Origin: Roseiarcus sp036513315
Lineage (GTDB): Bacteria; Pseudomonadota; Alphaproteobacteria; Rhizobiales; Beijerinckiaceae
NCBI GenBank assembly: GCA_036513315.1
Contig: DATBZF010000027.1
Span: 12,467 to 76,466 of the forward strand
DNA: 64,000 nt
Reading direction: 5' to 3'
Position numbers and translations under genes: made by a program. A model generated the notes under the pieces. That model was not told the DNA's origin. It ran no database searches and saw nothing but the letters and a program-made list of their open reading frames with translations. Positions 51,959-60,277 of the stretch are shown here, piece after piece (the stretch's first letter is position 1; every line of letters starts with the position of its first letter).

Positions 51959-53113
51959 TTAACCGCCTCCCCCGGTGACCAGACGCAGAATGTCGTGAGA
52001 CGTTGAGAATATGACCAGCATGGCGACGAGGGCAATGCCGATCCGCAGCCCTATTTCCTGGCTTCGCTCGCTCAATGGGCGCCCCCGCAGCGCCTCGATG
52101 GCGTAAAATAACAGGTGGCCGCCATCCAGCAGCGGCACCGGGAGCAGGTTCATCAGACCCACCGATACGGAAAATACCGCGGTGAGGCTGAAAAGCGCGA
52201 AAATGTTGATTTTGGCGATCTGGCCGGCAATCTGGGCGACGCCGAGCGCTCCGGAAACCTGATCGGCTGATTCGCGGCCGGCAAAAAGGCCCACTACATA
52301 GGCGCTTGTCGTGTCGACGATCGACCAGGTGTCCTTGGCCGCCCAGGCTACGCACTGCGGCAGCGCGCAGGTCTCAAGCCGACTATCGGCCGGATCGCTC
52401 GACGCCTTGATGCCCAGACGACCCATGCGGCGCTTGCCGAGCGCGCCAAGATCGACCAGCGCGACGGACGGCGCCGCCGCGATGGTCATCGCCTGGCCTG
52501 AGCGCTCAAGGCCGAAAACGATCGTCAGCCCGGTGTTGGTGGCGATCGCCTGATGCAGATCCTCAAAACTGTCGACAGGATTTCCATTGGCGGATTTGAT
52601 CAAATCCCCCTTTTGAAACCCGGCGAGATCGGCCGGGCTTCCGGGTTCGACGCCGCCGACGCGCGGGGTGAGCACGTATTGACCTGAAATGGCGAGGGAA
52701 ATCGTGAAGATCACCATAGCAAGGATGAAATTGGCGATCGGGCCCGCCGCGACGATCGCCGCGCGATTGAGAACCGGCTGACCGGCGAGCGTCAGGCGTC
52801 GCTCGCTGCTATCCATTCTGGCGAGCGCGCTCGCGTCCGGAGCGCTGGAGACATCCGCGTCGCCGTGGAATTTCACATAGCCGCCAAGCGGAAAAGCGGC
52901 GATGCGCCAACGTGTCCCCCGTTTGTCGACCCATGCGAACAATTCAGGGCCGAAGCCGAGGGAGAACCGGTCGATTTTGACGCCGCACCAACGCCCAACG
53001 AGATAATGGCCGAGTTCATGAAAGAACACGACCACGCTCAAAACGACGATGAATGGAATAATATACCAACCCATCGAACCGACAAAACCGCCTGCAATAG
53101 CCAAAGCGTTCAT
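51959..53113 (-). CDS. rseP: RIP zinc metalloprotease RseP (site-2 protease)
   Basis: A 384-residue inner-membrane protease that cleaves anti-sigma factors and signal-peptide remnants. The zinc site is H32-E33-x-x-H36 in VVFFHELGHYLVGRW, with the third ligand in the C-terminal LLPVPLLDGGHLLFYAIEAL. One PDZ domain lies between (VGGVEPGSPADLAGFQKGDL). It sits between dxr and bamA, the standard envelope order. Confidence 0.95.
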   Translation of the reverse strand: MNALAIAGGFVGSMGWYIIPFIVVLSVVVFFHELGHYLVGRWCGVKIDRFSLGFGPELFAWVDKRGTRWRIAAFPLGGYVKFHGDADVSSAPDASALARMDSSERRLTLAGQPVLNRAAIVAAGPIANFILAMVIFTISLAISGQYVLTPRVGGVEPGSPADLAGFQKGDLIKSANGNPVDSFEDLHQAIATNTGLTIVFGLERSGQAMTIAAAPSVALVDLGALGKRRMGRLGIKASSDPADSRLETCALPQCVAWAAKDTWSIVDTTSAYVVGLFAGRESADQVSGALGVAQIAGQIAKINIFALFSLTAVFSVSVGLMNLLPVPLLDGGHLLFYAIEALRGRPLSERSQEIGLRIGIALVAMLVIFSTSHDILRLVTGGGG

Positions 53114-53203
53114 TACCCGATCTCCGCCGCGCAGACGCTCCCGGCGACGTTTTCGCCGACGTCAACTTGGTTACCAAAGGGTTACCATGAAGGAGACAAG
53201 GCG

Positions 53204-54421
53204 TCAGGCCAAGAGGGCGAGCGCCCTATCTCTCGCGATATGGTGAACGCTGAGCGCCTGCGCTACGGTCGCGCAGGCGGATAGTTCGCCTGCACGGCCG
53301 GATTGTTCCAGAACCGTTTCCACCACTCCGATCATCTGCGAAAATCCGATGCGGGCGGCGAGAAAGGCCTCGACCGCGATTTCGTTGGCCGCGTTCAACG
53401 CCGTCGCAGCCCCGCCGCCCGCGCGCAACGCCGCGATCGCCAGACCCAGCGCCGGGAAGCGCGCCAGATCCGGTCGTTGAAAGGAAAGCTGGCCGACGGC
53501 CGCCAGATCAAGCGCCTTGGCGCCTGATTCCATCCGCTCGGGATAGGCGAGGCAATGCGCGATTGGCGTCTTCATGTCGGGCGCGGCCATCCCGGCCGTC
53601 ACTGATCCGTCGGCGAAGGCGATCAGGCCATGCACCACGGATTGCGGATGAATAAGCACGTCGAGCCGCTCGGCCGGCATTCCAAACAAATGATGCGCTT
53701 CAATGAGTTCAAGGCCTTTGTTCATCATGCTCGCCGAATCGATGGTCACTTTGGAGCCCATCGCCCAATTGGGATGGGCGAGCGCCTCGCTGACGGTGGC
53801 CTTGCTGATTCGCTCCGCGCTCCATTCGCGGAACGGCCCGCCGGAAGCGGTCAGGATCATTTTGACGATTTGCTCCGGGTCGCAGCCGCCCATCGCTTGA
53901 AAAATGGCGTTGTGCTCGGAATCCAGCGGCAGGATGCACGCGCCAGAGCCGCGCGCCGTCGCCATGACGGCGTGACCGGCGCAGACGAGCGTTTCCTTGT
54001 TGGCAAGCGCGACCGTCCGCCCCGCGGCGATCGCCGCATAGGTCGGATCAAGGCCCGCCGTGCCGGCAATCGCGGCGACGACCAGATCGGCCTCGCGCAG
54101 CGCCGCTTCGACGACAGCCTCAGGGCCGGCGGCGATTTCGATCGGCTCTCCGCTGACGCCCGCCTTCAATTCCGCATAGCCCGAGGGGTCGGCGATCGCG
54201 GCGTAGGCGGCGTTTACGGCGATGGCGGTTTTCGCCAGCGCGGCCCCGTCGCGCCCGCCCGCCACGGCCCGCACATCGAAACGGCCGGGAGAGCCGGCGA
54301 GCACTTGCGCGCAGGAACGCCCGATCGACCCGGTCGCGCCAAGGATAACCAGCCGCCTCGGTGTGGTGGGATCGCCGGGGCGGGAGCCTCCAACTCTGAT
54401 CTTCGAACTCGTTTCTAACAA
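53204..54421 (-). CDS. dxr: 1-deoxy-D-xylulose 5-phosphate reductoisomerase
   Basis: A roughly 405-residue enzyme of the MEP isoprenoid pathway using NADPH and a divalent metal. RRLVILGATGSIGRSCAQVL is the NADPH loop, LPLDSEHNAIFQAMGG the metal/substrate loop, ASGGPFREWS and HPNWAMGSKVTIDSASMMNK the rest of the active site. No ATG or GTG fits; TTG 54421, four nt after the cdsA stop, is the likely start. Isoprenoid precursor made here feeds uppS two genes upstream. Confidence 0.94.
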   Translation of the reverse strand: MLETSSKIRVGGSRPGDPTTPRRLVILGATGSIGRSCAQVLAGSPGRFDVRAVAGGRDGAALAKTAIAVNAAYAAIADPSGYAELKAGVSGEPIEIAAGPEAVVEAALREADLVVAAIAGTAGLDPTYAAIAAGRTVALANKETLVCAGHAVMATARGSGACILPLDSEHNAIFQAMGGCDPEQIVKMILTASGGPFREWSAERISKATVSEALAHPNWAMGSKVTIDSASMMNKGLELIEAHHLFGMPAERLDVLIHPQSVVHGLIAFADGSVTAGMAAPDMKTPIAHCLAYPERMESGAKALDLAAVGQLSFQRPDLARFPALGLAIAALRAGGGAATALNAANEIAVEAFLAARIGFSQMIGVVETVLEQSGRAGELSACATVAQALSVHHIARDRALALLA

Positions 54422-54425
54422 ATTG

Positions 54426-55307
54426 TCACCATTGGAAAATGCCGGCTGCGATATCGAGAATGCCGTATCGCGCCGCGCTTGCCAAAGCCACGAAAACACT
54501 GGCGGCGATGAATCCGTCCAGCCGATCCATCAGGCCGCCATGGCCAGGAATCAGGTGGCCGGAATCCTTGACGCCAAACCTCCTCTTGAGAAAAGATTCG
54601 AAGAGATCGCCCCCTTGCGCCACCGCGCCGGCCGCAAGGCCGAACGCGAACAGCATCAAAGTCCTGCCTCCCGCAGGCGCCGCCGCCAGCCCGGCTGCGG
54701 CCCCGCAGAGAACGCCGACGCAAAACCCCGACCAGGTTTTCGCCGGCGAGACCCGCGGCCATAGTTTTGGGCCGCCGATCAGCCGGCCGCCGAAATAGGC
54801 CATGACGTCGGCGCCCCACACCAACGCGAATAGCCACATTATGGCGTAAAGCCCGTAAGGCCAACTGGCGCGCAGCAGACAGACCGAGACCAGCATCGCG
54901 CCGGCGTAAAGCACGCCAGCGCCCGGCAGCAGGCGGATCGGAGGCTTGATTCCGCTCGTCAGTGAGGCGCCCAAAGCGGCCGCCAACAGGGCCACGATCG
55001 CCCAAAAGACGGCGTCATTGGTCGCCAGAGGCGCAGCGACGAGCAGCCCCGCCGACCCGAACAGCACGCGCAATTCGTGATTGGGGCCGCCAATCAGATT
55101 CTGCCATTCCCAATGGACGATGATGGCGGCGATCAACCAGAACGCGCTGAACCAATATCCGCCCGCCCAGGCCGCGCCTAATGCGGCGATGCCGAGAACG
55201 ATCGCGGCGCCGGTTCTGGGGATGAGGTCAGCCGAGGCGAAGCGACCGGCGCGGGCTCGCGGCGCCGCCGCGCCATCGATCGTCGGCCCACGTGAGGGAT
55301 CCGCCAT
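54426..55307 (-). CDS. cdsA: Phosphatidate cytidylyltransferase
   Basis: A 293-residue polytopic membrane enzyme making CDP-diacylglycerol. About eight helices are seen, and the family signature lies in the C-terminal RRFGVKDSGHLIPGHGGLMD followed by RLDGFIAASVF. WPRVSPAKTWSGFCVGVLCG is the second conserved block. It follows uppS by 3 nt and precedes dxr closely. Confidence 0.95.
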   Translation of the reverse strand: MADPSRGPTIDGAAAPRARAGRFASADLIPRTGAAIVLGIAALGAAWAGGYWFSAFWLIAAIIVHWEWQNLIGGPNHELRVLFGSAGLLVAAPLATNDAVFWAIVALLAAALGASLTSGIKPPIRLLPGAGVLYAGAMLVSVCLLRASWPYGLYAIMWLFALVWGADVMAYFGGRLIGGPKLWPRVSPAKTWSGFCVGVLCGAAAGLAAAPAGGRTLMLFAFGLAAGAVAQGGDLFESFLKRRFGVKDSGHLIPGHGGLMDRLDGFIAASVFVALASAARYGILDIAAGIFQW

Positions 55308-55310
55308 CCC

Positions 55311-56084
55311 TCACGAGGCCGATTTGACGATCGCCGCCGGCGCGGCGGTCCCGCCGAAACGCCGCTCGCGCGCCGCATATTGGGCGAGCGCCGATTGAAA
55401 GGCGGCGTGATCGAAATCGGGCCAATGGATCGGCAGGAAGACGAATTCGGCATAGGCGGCCTGCCAGAGCAAAAAATTCGACAACCGCTGCTCGCCCGAG
55501 GTGCGGATCACGAGATCGGGATCGGGGATGCCGGCGGTGTCGAGCTGCGCTCCAAGCGCAGCGTCGTCGATCGCGGCGGCGTCGAGCCGTCCCGCCGCCG
55601 CCTCGAGCGCCAGCTTGCGGGCGGCCTCGACGATCTCCTGGCGCGCGCCATAATTAAAAGCGACGACGAGGGTCAGGCCGCTATTGCCGCGCGTCAGCTC
55701 CTCGGCCTCGTTCAGCAGAGCGCGCAGATCGAGCGAAAGATTGCGGCGAAGGCCGATGATCCGCACTTTGACATTGTGACGGTGCAGATCGGCAAGATCG
55801 TTGCGTATGAAGCGTTTAAGCAGGCCCATCAAATCGGAAACTTCGTCGGCCGGCCGGCTCCAGTTCTCGGACGAAAAACTGTAGATGGTCAGATAGCCCA
55901 GGCCGAGATCGATCGCCGAGCGCACCGCGCGGCGAACCGCCTCGACGCCGCGCCGATGCCCTTCGATGCGCGGCAGGCCGCGCGCCTGCGCCCATCGGCC
56001 GTTGCCATCCATGATGATGGCCACGTGCGCCGGCCGCGACGGGTCGGGCGCATCGGTGAATTGATCGTTTGGGGGCGTCAACAT
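55311..56084 (-). CDS. uppS: Isoprenyl (undecaprenyl) diphosphate synthase
   Basis: A 257-residue cis-prenyltransferase making the C55 lipid carrier for peptidoglycan. The catalytic Asp is D26 in VAIIMDGNGRWAQARG; GHRRGVEAVRRAV and YSFSSENWSRP follow, and the C-terminal DLVIRTSGEQRLSNFLLWQA with EFVFLPIHWPDFD completes the family set. It lies between frr and cdsA. Confidence 0.96.
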   Translation of the reverse strand: MLTPPNDQFTDAPDPSRPAHVAIIMDGNGRWAQARGLPRIEGHRRGVEAVRRAVRSAIDLGLGYLTIYSFSSENWSRPADEVSDLMGLLKRFIRNDLADLHRHNVKVRIIGLRRNLSLDLRALLNEAEELTRGNSGLTLVVAFNYGARQEIVEAARKLALEAAAGRLDAAAIDDAALGAQLDTAGIPDPDLVIRTSGEQRLSNFLLWQAAYAEFVFLPIHWPDFDHAAFQSALAQYAARERRFGGTAAPAAIVKSAS

Positions 56085-56110
56085 GCGAGGCCTCTGCGGG
56101 GCGGATCAGG

Positions 56111-56677
56111 CTATACCTGCATGATTTCTTTTTCTTTGCTCGCCAGCGAAAGATCGATGTCGCGGATCGCCTGATCGGTCGCCTTCTGCACGTCGGCTTC
56201 ATCGCGCTTCTGATCGTCTTCGCTGATGGCGTGGTCCTTGAGCAATTTCTTCAGGACGTCAATGCCGTCGCGCCGCACGTGGCGTACGGCGATGCGGGCG
56301 TCCTCGCTATATTTATGGGCGACTTTGACCATTTCTTTGCGGCGTTGCTCGTTGAGCTCGGGAATGCGGATGCGCAGGATTTGTCCCTCCACCGTGGGGC
56401 TGAGGCCCAGATTAGCGTCGCGAATCGCCTTGTCGACCGCCGCCACCATGGTCTTGTCCCAGACCTGCACCGAAAGGGCGCGCGGCTCAGGCACGCTGAT
56501 CGTCGCTATCTGAATGAGCGGCGTGCGCTGGCCATAAGCCTCGACATAAACCGGCTCCAACAGGCTGGCTGAGGCGCGCCCGGTGCGAAGGCCGCCCAGT
56601 TCATGTTTGAGCGTCTGGATCGCGCCCTGCATCCGGCGCTTGAGGTCGGCAAGATCGAAAATAGGCTGCTGCGCCAT
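56111..56677 (-). CDS. frr: Ribosome recycling factor
   Basis: A 188-residue RRF that splits post-termination ribosomes with EF-G. It shows LKRRMQGAIQTLKHELGGLR at the start of domain I, the domain II strands in ASLLEPVYVEAYGQRTPL, and the closing three-helix bundle with ELNEQRRKEMVKVAHKYSED. ATG 56677 gives the family length; ATG 56692 is possible. Fourth in the rpsB-tsf-pyrH-frr order. Confidence 0.97.
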   Translation of the reverse strand: MAQQPIFDLADLKRRMQGAIQTLKHELGGLRTGRASASLLEPVYVEAYGQRTPLIQIATISVPEPRALSVQVWDKTMVAAVDKAIRDANLGLSPTVEGQILRIRIPELNEQRRKEMVKVAHKYSEDARIAVRHVRRDGIDVLKKLLKDHAISEDDQKRDEADVQKATDQAIRDIDLSLASKEKEIMQV

Positions 56678-56850
56678 GGTTAAACCTGTCATTGGATACA
56701 TCGAATGCGGCGGGCGGCGCCGCGTTCGACCGATTCGCGAGACGCTCAGGAAGCGCCGGGGGCTAGTGATAGCATAGCTGAACGCGCGTGGCAGCATCAG
56801 CATCGCCGCTTTGCCCCCATCGCAGGCGACCGCCGGACCATCGCCACGGC

Positions 56851-57606
56851 TCAAGGCATGACGTAGGTTGCCCTGCCCTGCCCGAGTAGCGCGGCGCGGA
56901 TGGCGCCAGGTTCATGGATCGAGAAGACAACGATCGGGATGCGATTGTCGCGCGCCAAAGCGAAAGCGGCGGTGTCCATGACGGCGAGGTTGCGATCGAT
57001 CGCCTCGTCATGCGACAGGCGCTCGAAGCGCGTCGCCTTCGGGTCTTTTTTGGGATCGGCGGTGTAAATGCCGTCGACCTGGGTCGCCTTGAACACGGCG
57101 TCGCAGGAGAGTTCGGCGGCGCGCAAAGCCGCGCCGGTGTCGGTGGTGAAAAATGGATTGCCGGTGCCGCCCGCCAACATGATGACGCGGTGCTTGACGA
57201 GATGGGCGAGCGCCGCCTGGCGCGAATAGGGCTGGCACAGCGAGGGCATCGCGACGGCGGAAAGCACGCGCGCCGATTGGCCGAGATGCTCAAGCGCCCC
57301 CTCCATCGCGAGCGCGTTCATGACGGTCGCCAGCATGCCGATCGAATCGGCGCGCGCCCGCTCGATCCCCTTATCGGCGCCTTCTAGGCCGCGAAAGAAA
57401 TTGCCGCCGCCGACGACCACGGCGACCTGAACGCCGAGGTCCGCCGCCGCCTTCAGATCGGCGGCGATGCGCAAAAGCGTCGGCATGTCGAGGCCGAAGC
57501 TGCCCCCGCCCATCAAAGCCTCGCCCGACAATTTGACCACGACTCGGCCAAACAGCGGCTGCGGACCGGCGGGAGGCTGAATTTCCGCGGAAACCGGGTC
57601 GGACAT
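56851..57606 (-). CDS. pyrH: Uridylate kinase
   Basis: A 251-residue hexameric bacterial UMP kinase. GRVVVKLSGEALMGGGSFG is the phosphate loop, VAVVVGGGNFFRG the second glycine loop, and TGNPFFTTDTGAALRAAEL the UMP site. ATG 57606. It has an N-terminal extension of about 20 residues (SDPVSAEIQPPAGPQP). A terminator lies just upstream, after tsf, so pyrH-frr may have a separate promoter in about 57607-57670. Confidence 0.97.
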   Translation of the reverse strand: MSDPVSAEIQPPAGPQPLFGRVVVKLSGEALMGGGSFGLDMPTLLRIAADLKAAADLGVQVAVVVGGGNFFRGLEGADKGIERARADSIGMLATVMNALAMEGALEHLGQSARVLSAVAMPSLCQPYSRQAALAHLVKHRVIMLAGGTGNPFFTTDTGAALRAAELSCDAVFKATQVDGIYTADPKKDPKATRFERLSHDEAIDRNLAVMDTAAFALARDNRIPIVVFSIHEPGAIRAALLGQGRATYVMP

Positions 57607-57670
57607 GTGCGCCTCGCTTTGCCGCTATGAAAGACGCTTTGGCGTTGGCGGCCAGAAGCTTTTCGATATG

Positions 57671-57694
57671 AAAAGGGCAGCCTGGAGGCTGCCC
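57671..57694 (-). terminator. Intrinsic terminator of tsf
   Basis: GGGCAGCC and GGCTGCCC form a perfect 8-bp stem (57675-57682 with 57687-57694) with a 4-nt loop and four T on the minus strand. It is 19 nt past the tsf stop. Confidence 0.85.
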
Positions 57695-57712
57695 TGATTC
57701 CCCATCGAGACC

Positions 57713-58606
57713 TTAAGCCTCTTCGGTTGGCTTTTCGATGCCCTCGCCGAGAGCGTAGCGCACGAACGCCTTGACGGCGATCGGCGCGCCGACGTTCTTC
57801 TCCGCCTCCTTGACCGCCTGGGCGACCGTTTTGGCGTTGTCGTGGACGAAGGCCTGATCGAGCAGGCAAACTTCCTTGTAATAGGTCTTCAGGCCGGATT
57901 CGACAATTTTCTCGAGCACGTGGGGCGGCTTGCCGGCGTTCTTGTCGGCGAGCACGCTCTTCTCGCGCGCCACCACCGCCGGATCGAGCGCCTCCGCGTT
58001 CAGCGCCAGCGGGCTCGCCGCCGCAATATGCATCGCCACCTGGCGCCCGAGCGCGGTCAACGCCTCGGCCTTGCCCGTCGATTCCAGCGCGACGATCACG
58101 CCGATGCGGCCAAGGCCGTCGACAACCGCGCCATGCACGTAATGGCCAATCACGCCATGGGCGACATGCAGCCCATGCGCGCGGCGCAGCGTAATGTTCT
58201 CGCCGATGGTGGCGATGGCGTTGGCGATGGCGTCGGCGACCGTGCCGCCGCCGGGATAATGCGCGCCTTTGATCGCTTCGGCTTCGACGCCAGCGCCCTT
58301 GTCGAGCGCGACGGCGAGGATGCTGCGCACCAAAGCCTGAAAATCATCGTTGCGCGCGACGAAATCGGTTTCGGAATTGACCTCGACGACGACGCCGAAA
58401 TTGGCTTCCACGGCAATTCCGACAAGGCCGTCGGCGGCGATGCGGCCGCTCTTCTTGGCCGCCTTGGCGAGACCCTTCTTGCGCAGCCAATCAACCGCCG
58501 CTTCGATGTCGCCGTTGGTTTCATTGAGCGCGTTCTTGCAATCCATCATGCCGGCGCCGGTCTTCTCGCGAAGCTCCTTCACCAGCGCCGCCGAAATATT
58601 GGCCAT
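57713..58606 (-). CDS. tsf: Elongation factor Ts
   Basis: A 297-residue nucleotide-exchange factor for EF-Tu. The N-terminal UBA-like part is ISAALVKELREKTGAGMMDC; the core interacting motif is VNSETDFVARNDDFQALVRS. ATG 58606 is the family start. It follows rpsB after a hairpin terminator, the usual bacterial arrangement in which tsf is expressed at a different level from rpsB. Confidence 0.97.
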   Translation of the reverse strand: MANISAALVKELREKTGAGMMDCKNALNETNGDIEAAVDWLRKKGLAKAAKKSGRIAADGLVGIAVEANFGVVVEVNSETDFVARNDDFQALVRSILAVALDKGAGVEAEAIKGAHYPGGGTVADAIANAIATIGENITLRRAHGLHVAHGVIGHYVHGAVVDGLGRIGVIVALESTGKAEALTALGRQVAMHIAAASPLALNAEALDPAVVAREKSVLADKNAGKPPHVLEKIVESGLKTYYKEVCLLDQAFVHDNAKTVAQAVKEAEKNVGAPIAVKAFVRYALGEGIEKPTEEA

Positions 58607-58638
58607 GGCCGTTCCTTTGTCGCTTTTGCGCATTCATG

Positions 58639-58673
58639 AAAACAGGCCCGGCGGCGTCAAAGCGCGCCGGGCC
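58639..58673 (-). terminator. Attenuating terminator between rpsB and tsf
   Basis: Perfect 9-bp stem GGCCCGGCG/CGCCGGGCC (58645-58653 with 58665-58673), 11-nt loop, then TTTT on the minus strand. It is positioned to reduce read-through from rpsB into tsf. Confidence 0.75.
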
Positions 58674-58690
58674 CGAACGTTGCTAAGCCT

Positions 58691-59704
58691 TTAGGCTCCG
58701 GCGATCAGCGTCCTGGCCTGCTCGACCCAATTGTCGCGGGCGATGCGGCCGTTGAACTTGAGATCGGCGTCGAGCTTGTCGGCCTCTTCCTTGGTCATGG
58801 CGCCGATCTGCCAATAGTGGAAAACGCCATGATCGTTGAGCTTCTTGACGATCTGCGGACCGACGCCCGTCAATTTGGCGAGATCGTCGGGCGCGCCGCG
58901 CGGGGCGGTGAGCAATTCGAAATGCTCGGCCGGCGCCGCATCGAGCTCGGCGACTTCGGGCAATTCTTCGGCCATCGGCGCCTCGGCGGCGCCGCGATCC
59001 ATACCCTGCGCGCCCTGGCTGCGCGAAATGCCGTCGATCGCTGCGCGCGCGATCAGATCGCAGTAAAGCTGGATCGCGCGGCCCGCGTCGTCATTGCCGG
59101 GAATGGGAAAGGCGATGCCGTCGGGATCGCTGTTGGTGTCGAGAATGGCGACAACCGGAATCTTGAGGCGATTGGCCTCTTTGATCGCCAACTGCTCCTT
59201 ATTGGTGTCGATGACGAAGACGAGATCGGGCGTGCCGCCCATATCCTTGATGCCGCCGAGCGCCGTCTCGAGCTTCTCGCGCTCGCGCGACAGCATCAGC
59301 CGCTCTTTCTTGGTCAGACCCTGGGCGCCGGCGCCGAGCATTTCGTCGAGTTTGCGCAGCCGAGAGATCGAGGCCGAGATGGTCTTCCAATTGGTCAGCA
59401 TGCCGCCGAGCCAGCGGGCGTTGACGAAATATTGCGCCGAGCGCTTTGCCGCTTCGGCGATCGCATCCGACGCCTGGCGCTTGGTGCCGACGAACAGCAC
59501 GCGGCCGCCCTTGGCGACCGTGTCCGACACGGTCTGAAGAGCGCGATGCAGCAGCGGAACGGTCTGCGCGAGATCGATGATGTGGATGGAGTTGCGCGCC
59601 CCGAAAATGTAGCGCTCCATTTTCGGATTCCAGCGATGCGACTGGTGGCCGAAATGAGCGCCCGATTCGAGCAATTGGCGCATGGAAAAATCAGGTACCG
59701 ACAT
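58691..59704 (-). CDS. rpsB: Ribosomal protein S2 with C-terminal helix-hairpin-helix extension
   Basis: A 337-residue S2, about 95 residues longer than the E. coli protein. The S2 core starts FSMRQLLESGAHFGHQSHRW and includes RYIFGARNSIHIIDLAQTV. After about residue 240 an acidic linker leads to DDLAKLTGVGPQIVKKLNDH, a helix-hairpin-helix-like module, ending WVEQARTLIAGA. This extension is common in alphaproteobacteria. It heads the rpsB-tsf-pyrH-frr-uppS-cdsA-dxr series. Confidence 0.96.
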   Translation of the reverse strand: MSVPDFSMRQLLESGAHFGHQSHRWNPKMERYIFGARNSIHIIDLAQTVPLLHRALQTVSDTVAKGGRVLFVGTKRQASDAIAEAAKRSAQYFVNARWLGGMLTNWKTISASISRLRKLDEMLGAGAQGLTKKERLMLSREREKLETALGGIKDMGGTPDLVFVIDTNKEQLAIKEANRLKIPVVAILDTNSDPDGIAFPIPGNDDAGRAIQLYCDLIARAAIDGISRSQGAQGMDRGAAEAPMAEELPEVAELDAAPAEHFELLTAPRGAPDDLAKLTGVGPQIVKKLNDHGVFHYWQIGAMTKEEADKLDADLKFNGRIARDNWVEQARTLIAGA

Positions 59705-59745
59705 GTCAAACGTCCTATCCGGTTAAAGCCTCGGCGGATCAGTTG

Positions 59746-59763
59746 GGCGGGGAAAACCCCGCC
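59746..59763 (-). promoter_or_regulatory. Hairpin in the rpsB leader
   Basis: GGCGGGG-AAAA-CCCCGCC on the plus strand, a perfect 7-bp stem, 42 nt before the rpsB ATG. A second weaker hairpin (GTTCC/GGAAC) sits at 59773-59790. No T-run follows, so it is not a terminator; S2 autoregulation through its leader is a reasonable hypothesis. The rest of the 310 nt up to 60015 shows no other gene. Confidence 0.5.
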
Positions 59764-60015
59764 ACCGGAGCCGTTCCTTGAGTCAGGAACAGCGAAAATC
59801 CGCCTGTGGAATGAGCGCGCATATAAAGGAGGGCGCGGGCGATGGCAAGCGCGGCGCTTGGCAAAGAGCGAGAAGGCGGAACCAAAAGGTTCGCCGAGGG
59901 TTGAGCTGTCAGCCGGTCCAAACTTCCCCGGACGGCCAACCCGAACAAATCTCAAGCCCGGCAATCGCTTGGGCCACACAAGGTCGCGCCGGACGACGCG
60001 GCCGGAGGAGGCGCT

Positions 60016-60096
60016 ATGGAAACTATTCTCATTGTCGTCGTGATCATTCTTTTGCTTGGCGGCGGCGGCTGGTACGGGCGGGGACGCTGGTACTGA
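60016..60096 (+). CDS. 26-residue hydrophobic membrane micropeptide
   Basis: A 27-codon frame beginning METILIVVVIILLLGG and ending GWYGRGRWY. One transmembrane helix is followed by a glycine run and an aromatic/arginine tail. Evidence that it is real: a perfect GGAGGAG Shine-Dalgarno 5 nt before the ATG and an intrinsic terminator 42 nt past the stop. It resembles the short glycine-hinge membrane peptides annotated as hypothetical in Hyphomicrobiales, somewhat like the DUF3309 group. Function unknown. It lies between rpsB (divergent) and dnaE (convergent). Confidence 0.7.
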   Translation: METILIVVVIILLLGGGGWYGRGRWY

Positions 60097-60138
60097 CCTG
60101 GTCTTGCTCGTCAGACGCTAGTCGGGCAGCGCCCGCAC

Positions 60139-60169
60139 GCCCCGTCGGTCTCCCCCGGCGGGGCTTTTT
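60139..60169 (+). terminator. Intrinsic terminator after the micropeptide gene
   Basis: GCCCCGTCGG pairs with CCGGCGGGGC (60139-60148 with 60155-60164, one mismatch, 6-nt loop) and is followed by TTTTT. It is oriented for the 26-residue gene; the dnaE transcript arrives from the other side. Confidence 0.8.
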
Positions 60170-60277
60170 CGCGGGCATGGCGCTCGCCTCGCATATTGCG
60201 ATCCCAAATCGCGCCAAACCGCATGGACCATATTTTCATCCGCAATATCAATCTTATGTCATCGAAAAAGCACGCCA

